Source of the DNA: Phyllobacterium myrsinacearum
Lineage (GTDB): Bacteria > Pseudomonadota > Alphaproteobacteria > Rhizobiales > Rhizobiaceae
DNA: 64,000 nucleotides
Direction of reading: 5' to 3'
NCBI RefSeq assembly: GCF_002980555.1
Contig: NZ_PVBT01000001.1
Span: 310,001-374,000 of the forward strand
The notes beneath the pieces are model-generated. The model was not told where the DNA came from. It did no database searches and saw nothing but the letters and a program-made list of their open reading frames with translations. Position numbers and translations under genes: made by a program. Positions within the stretch are counted from its first letter, which is position 1. Each line of letters opens with the position of its first letter. This document shows, one piece after another, positions 63,541 to 64,000 of this stretch.

Positions 63541-64000
63541 TTACTGGCCGTTTGCCTGTTTGATGGCTGCATTGCCGCGCTTGACGGCATTGTCGAGGGC
63601 CTGCTGGGCCGTCTGCTTGCCGGAGAGCATGTTCTCGAACTCTTCGTTCTCGATATCACGCACCTGCGGCAGGTTCGGCAGGCGCACGCCCTTGGAGTTT
63701 TCCGTCGGAGCCTTGCCCATCATCTGCTTGATCGGAATCTCGCGGGCAGGGTTCTTGTCGTAGAAGCCGGACTTCTTGGTGTCCTCATAGGCGGCAAGGG
63801 TCACCGGCAGATAGCCGGATACCTGATGCAGGCGGGCCTGGATGTCGGTGCGCGACAGGAAGGTGAAGAAGGCGGCAACGCCCTTATATTCCGCGTCGGA
63901 CTTGCCGGCGAACACCCAGAGGCTGGCGCCGCCCGGTGTCGTGTTCTGCGGCGCACCCTTGGCGTCGGGGTCATAGGGAAGCTGGCCGGTGCCGTAATTC
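63541..64000 (-). CDS. ugpB: sn-Glycerol-3-phosphate-binding protein UgpB (N-terminal part outside window)
   Basis: C-terminal 152 residues only; the frame runs open to the window edge (...YDPDAKGAPQNTTPGG, then ASLWVFAGKSDAEYKGVAAF). FFTFLSRTDIQARLHQVSGY and LPVTLAAYEDTKKSGFY match UgpB. It is first gene of the ugpBAEC operon, delivering glycerol-3-phosphate or glycerophosphodiesters to UgpAE. Confidence 0.9.
   Translation of the reverse strand, partial: NYGTGQLPYDPDAKGAPQNTTPGGASLWVFAGKSDAEYKGVAAFFTFLSRTDIQARLHQVSGYLPVTLAAYEDTKKSGFYDKNPAREIPIKQMMGKAPTENSKGVRLPNLPQVRDIENEEFENMLSGKQTAQQALDNAVKRGNAAIKQANGQ

Overview
The window is GC-rich, densely coded alphaproteobacterial chromosome. It most likely comes from a Hyphomicrobiales member close to the Brucellaceae/Phyllobacteriaceae. 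The pointers are the dnaG-rpoD pair, a porin that reads like Brucella Omp2b (the VEYVRVCDAYG stretch followed by an IPGTETC motif), a close relative of the Brucella periplasmic protein BP26/Omp28, and the alpha-type region 1.1 of RpoD. The species cannot be named from sequence alone. No integrase, transposase, prophage or CRISPR array was found.

Layout. 1-4.3 kb: DNA primase (5' end cut by the window) and housekeeping sigma-70. 4.4-9.5 kb: envelope genes (UPF0114 membrane protein, a large repeat-rich OmpA-family protein, a UPF0260 protein, a small secreted protein, the BP26 homologue). 9.5-15.7 kb: a HAD phosphatase, then an operon with a SAF-domain oxidoreductase and a TPP-dependent 2-oxo acid/acetoin dehydrogenase-type complex whose E2 carries an alpha/beta-hydrolase domain. 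15.9-20.6 kb: a self-contained glucitol/sorbitol PTS operon (gutM, IIC, IIBC, IIA, HPr-Enzyme I fusion). It is followed by an unknown gene, a SorC-family regulator and a CAU tRNA. 23.3-34 kb: a second-type class A PBP, small ORFs, a methyltransferase, a GNAT protein, an Omp2b-like porin, and several regulator-plus-target pairs (TetR, DeoR with NUDIX and DUF4406, TetR with MFS). 34-38.2 kb: a periplasmic molybdenum hydroxylase (2Fe-2S subunit, Moco subunit, triheme cytochrome c). 38.4-43.2 kb: a 33-residue membrane ORF, an NtrY-type kinase without NtrX, a degenerate peptide deformylase and a PAS-GGDEF protein. 43.2-49.6 kb: a LacI-controlled ABC importer with a fused double permease plus an inositol-monophosphatase-family phosphatase. 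49.9-54.1 kb: a transporter-like/hot-dog thioesterase fusion and a membrane GGDEF-EAL protein. 54.4-60.6 kb: ArsR plus an old-yellow-enzyme gene, metY, and the metNIQ methionine importer. 60.6-64 kb: ugpBAEC (glycerol-3-phosphate importer), with ugpB cut by the window end.

Functionally the window is rich in nutrient uptake and its local control. Each catabolic block has its own regulator and visible operators: LacI twin operators 99 bp apart, DeoR-type repeats phased at 20 and 10 bp, ArsR and TetR palindromes. Sulfur/methionine supply (metY, metNIQ) and phosphorylated-compound supply (ugp, and possibly the Afu-like importer with its phosphatase) are grouped near the right end.

The most unusual items are four. 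First, a minus-strand unit at 57.5-57.7 kb: a predicted multi-branch RNA that ends 3 nt before a near-perfect ribosome binding site for a 29-residue basic ORF. Second, the transporter-like/thioesterase fusion. Third, a deformylase paralogue with two of its three metal-ligand positions and several motif residues replaced. Fourth, a near-identical 16-bp motif in the promoter regions of the SAF/acetoin-type operon and the PTS operon.
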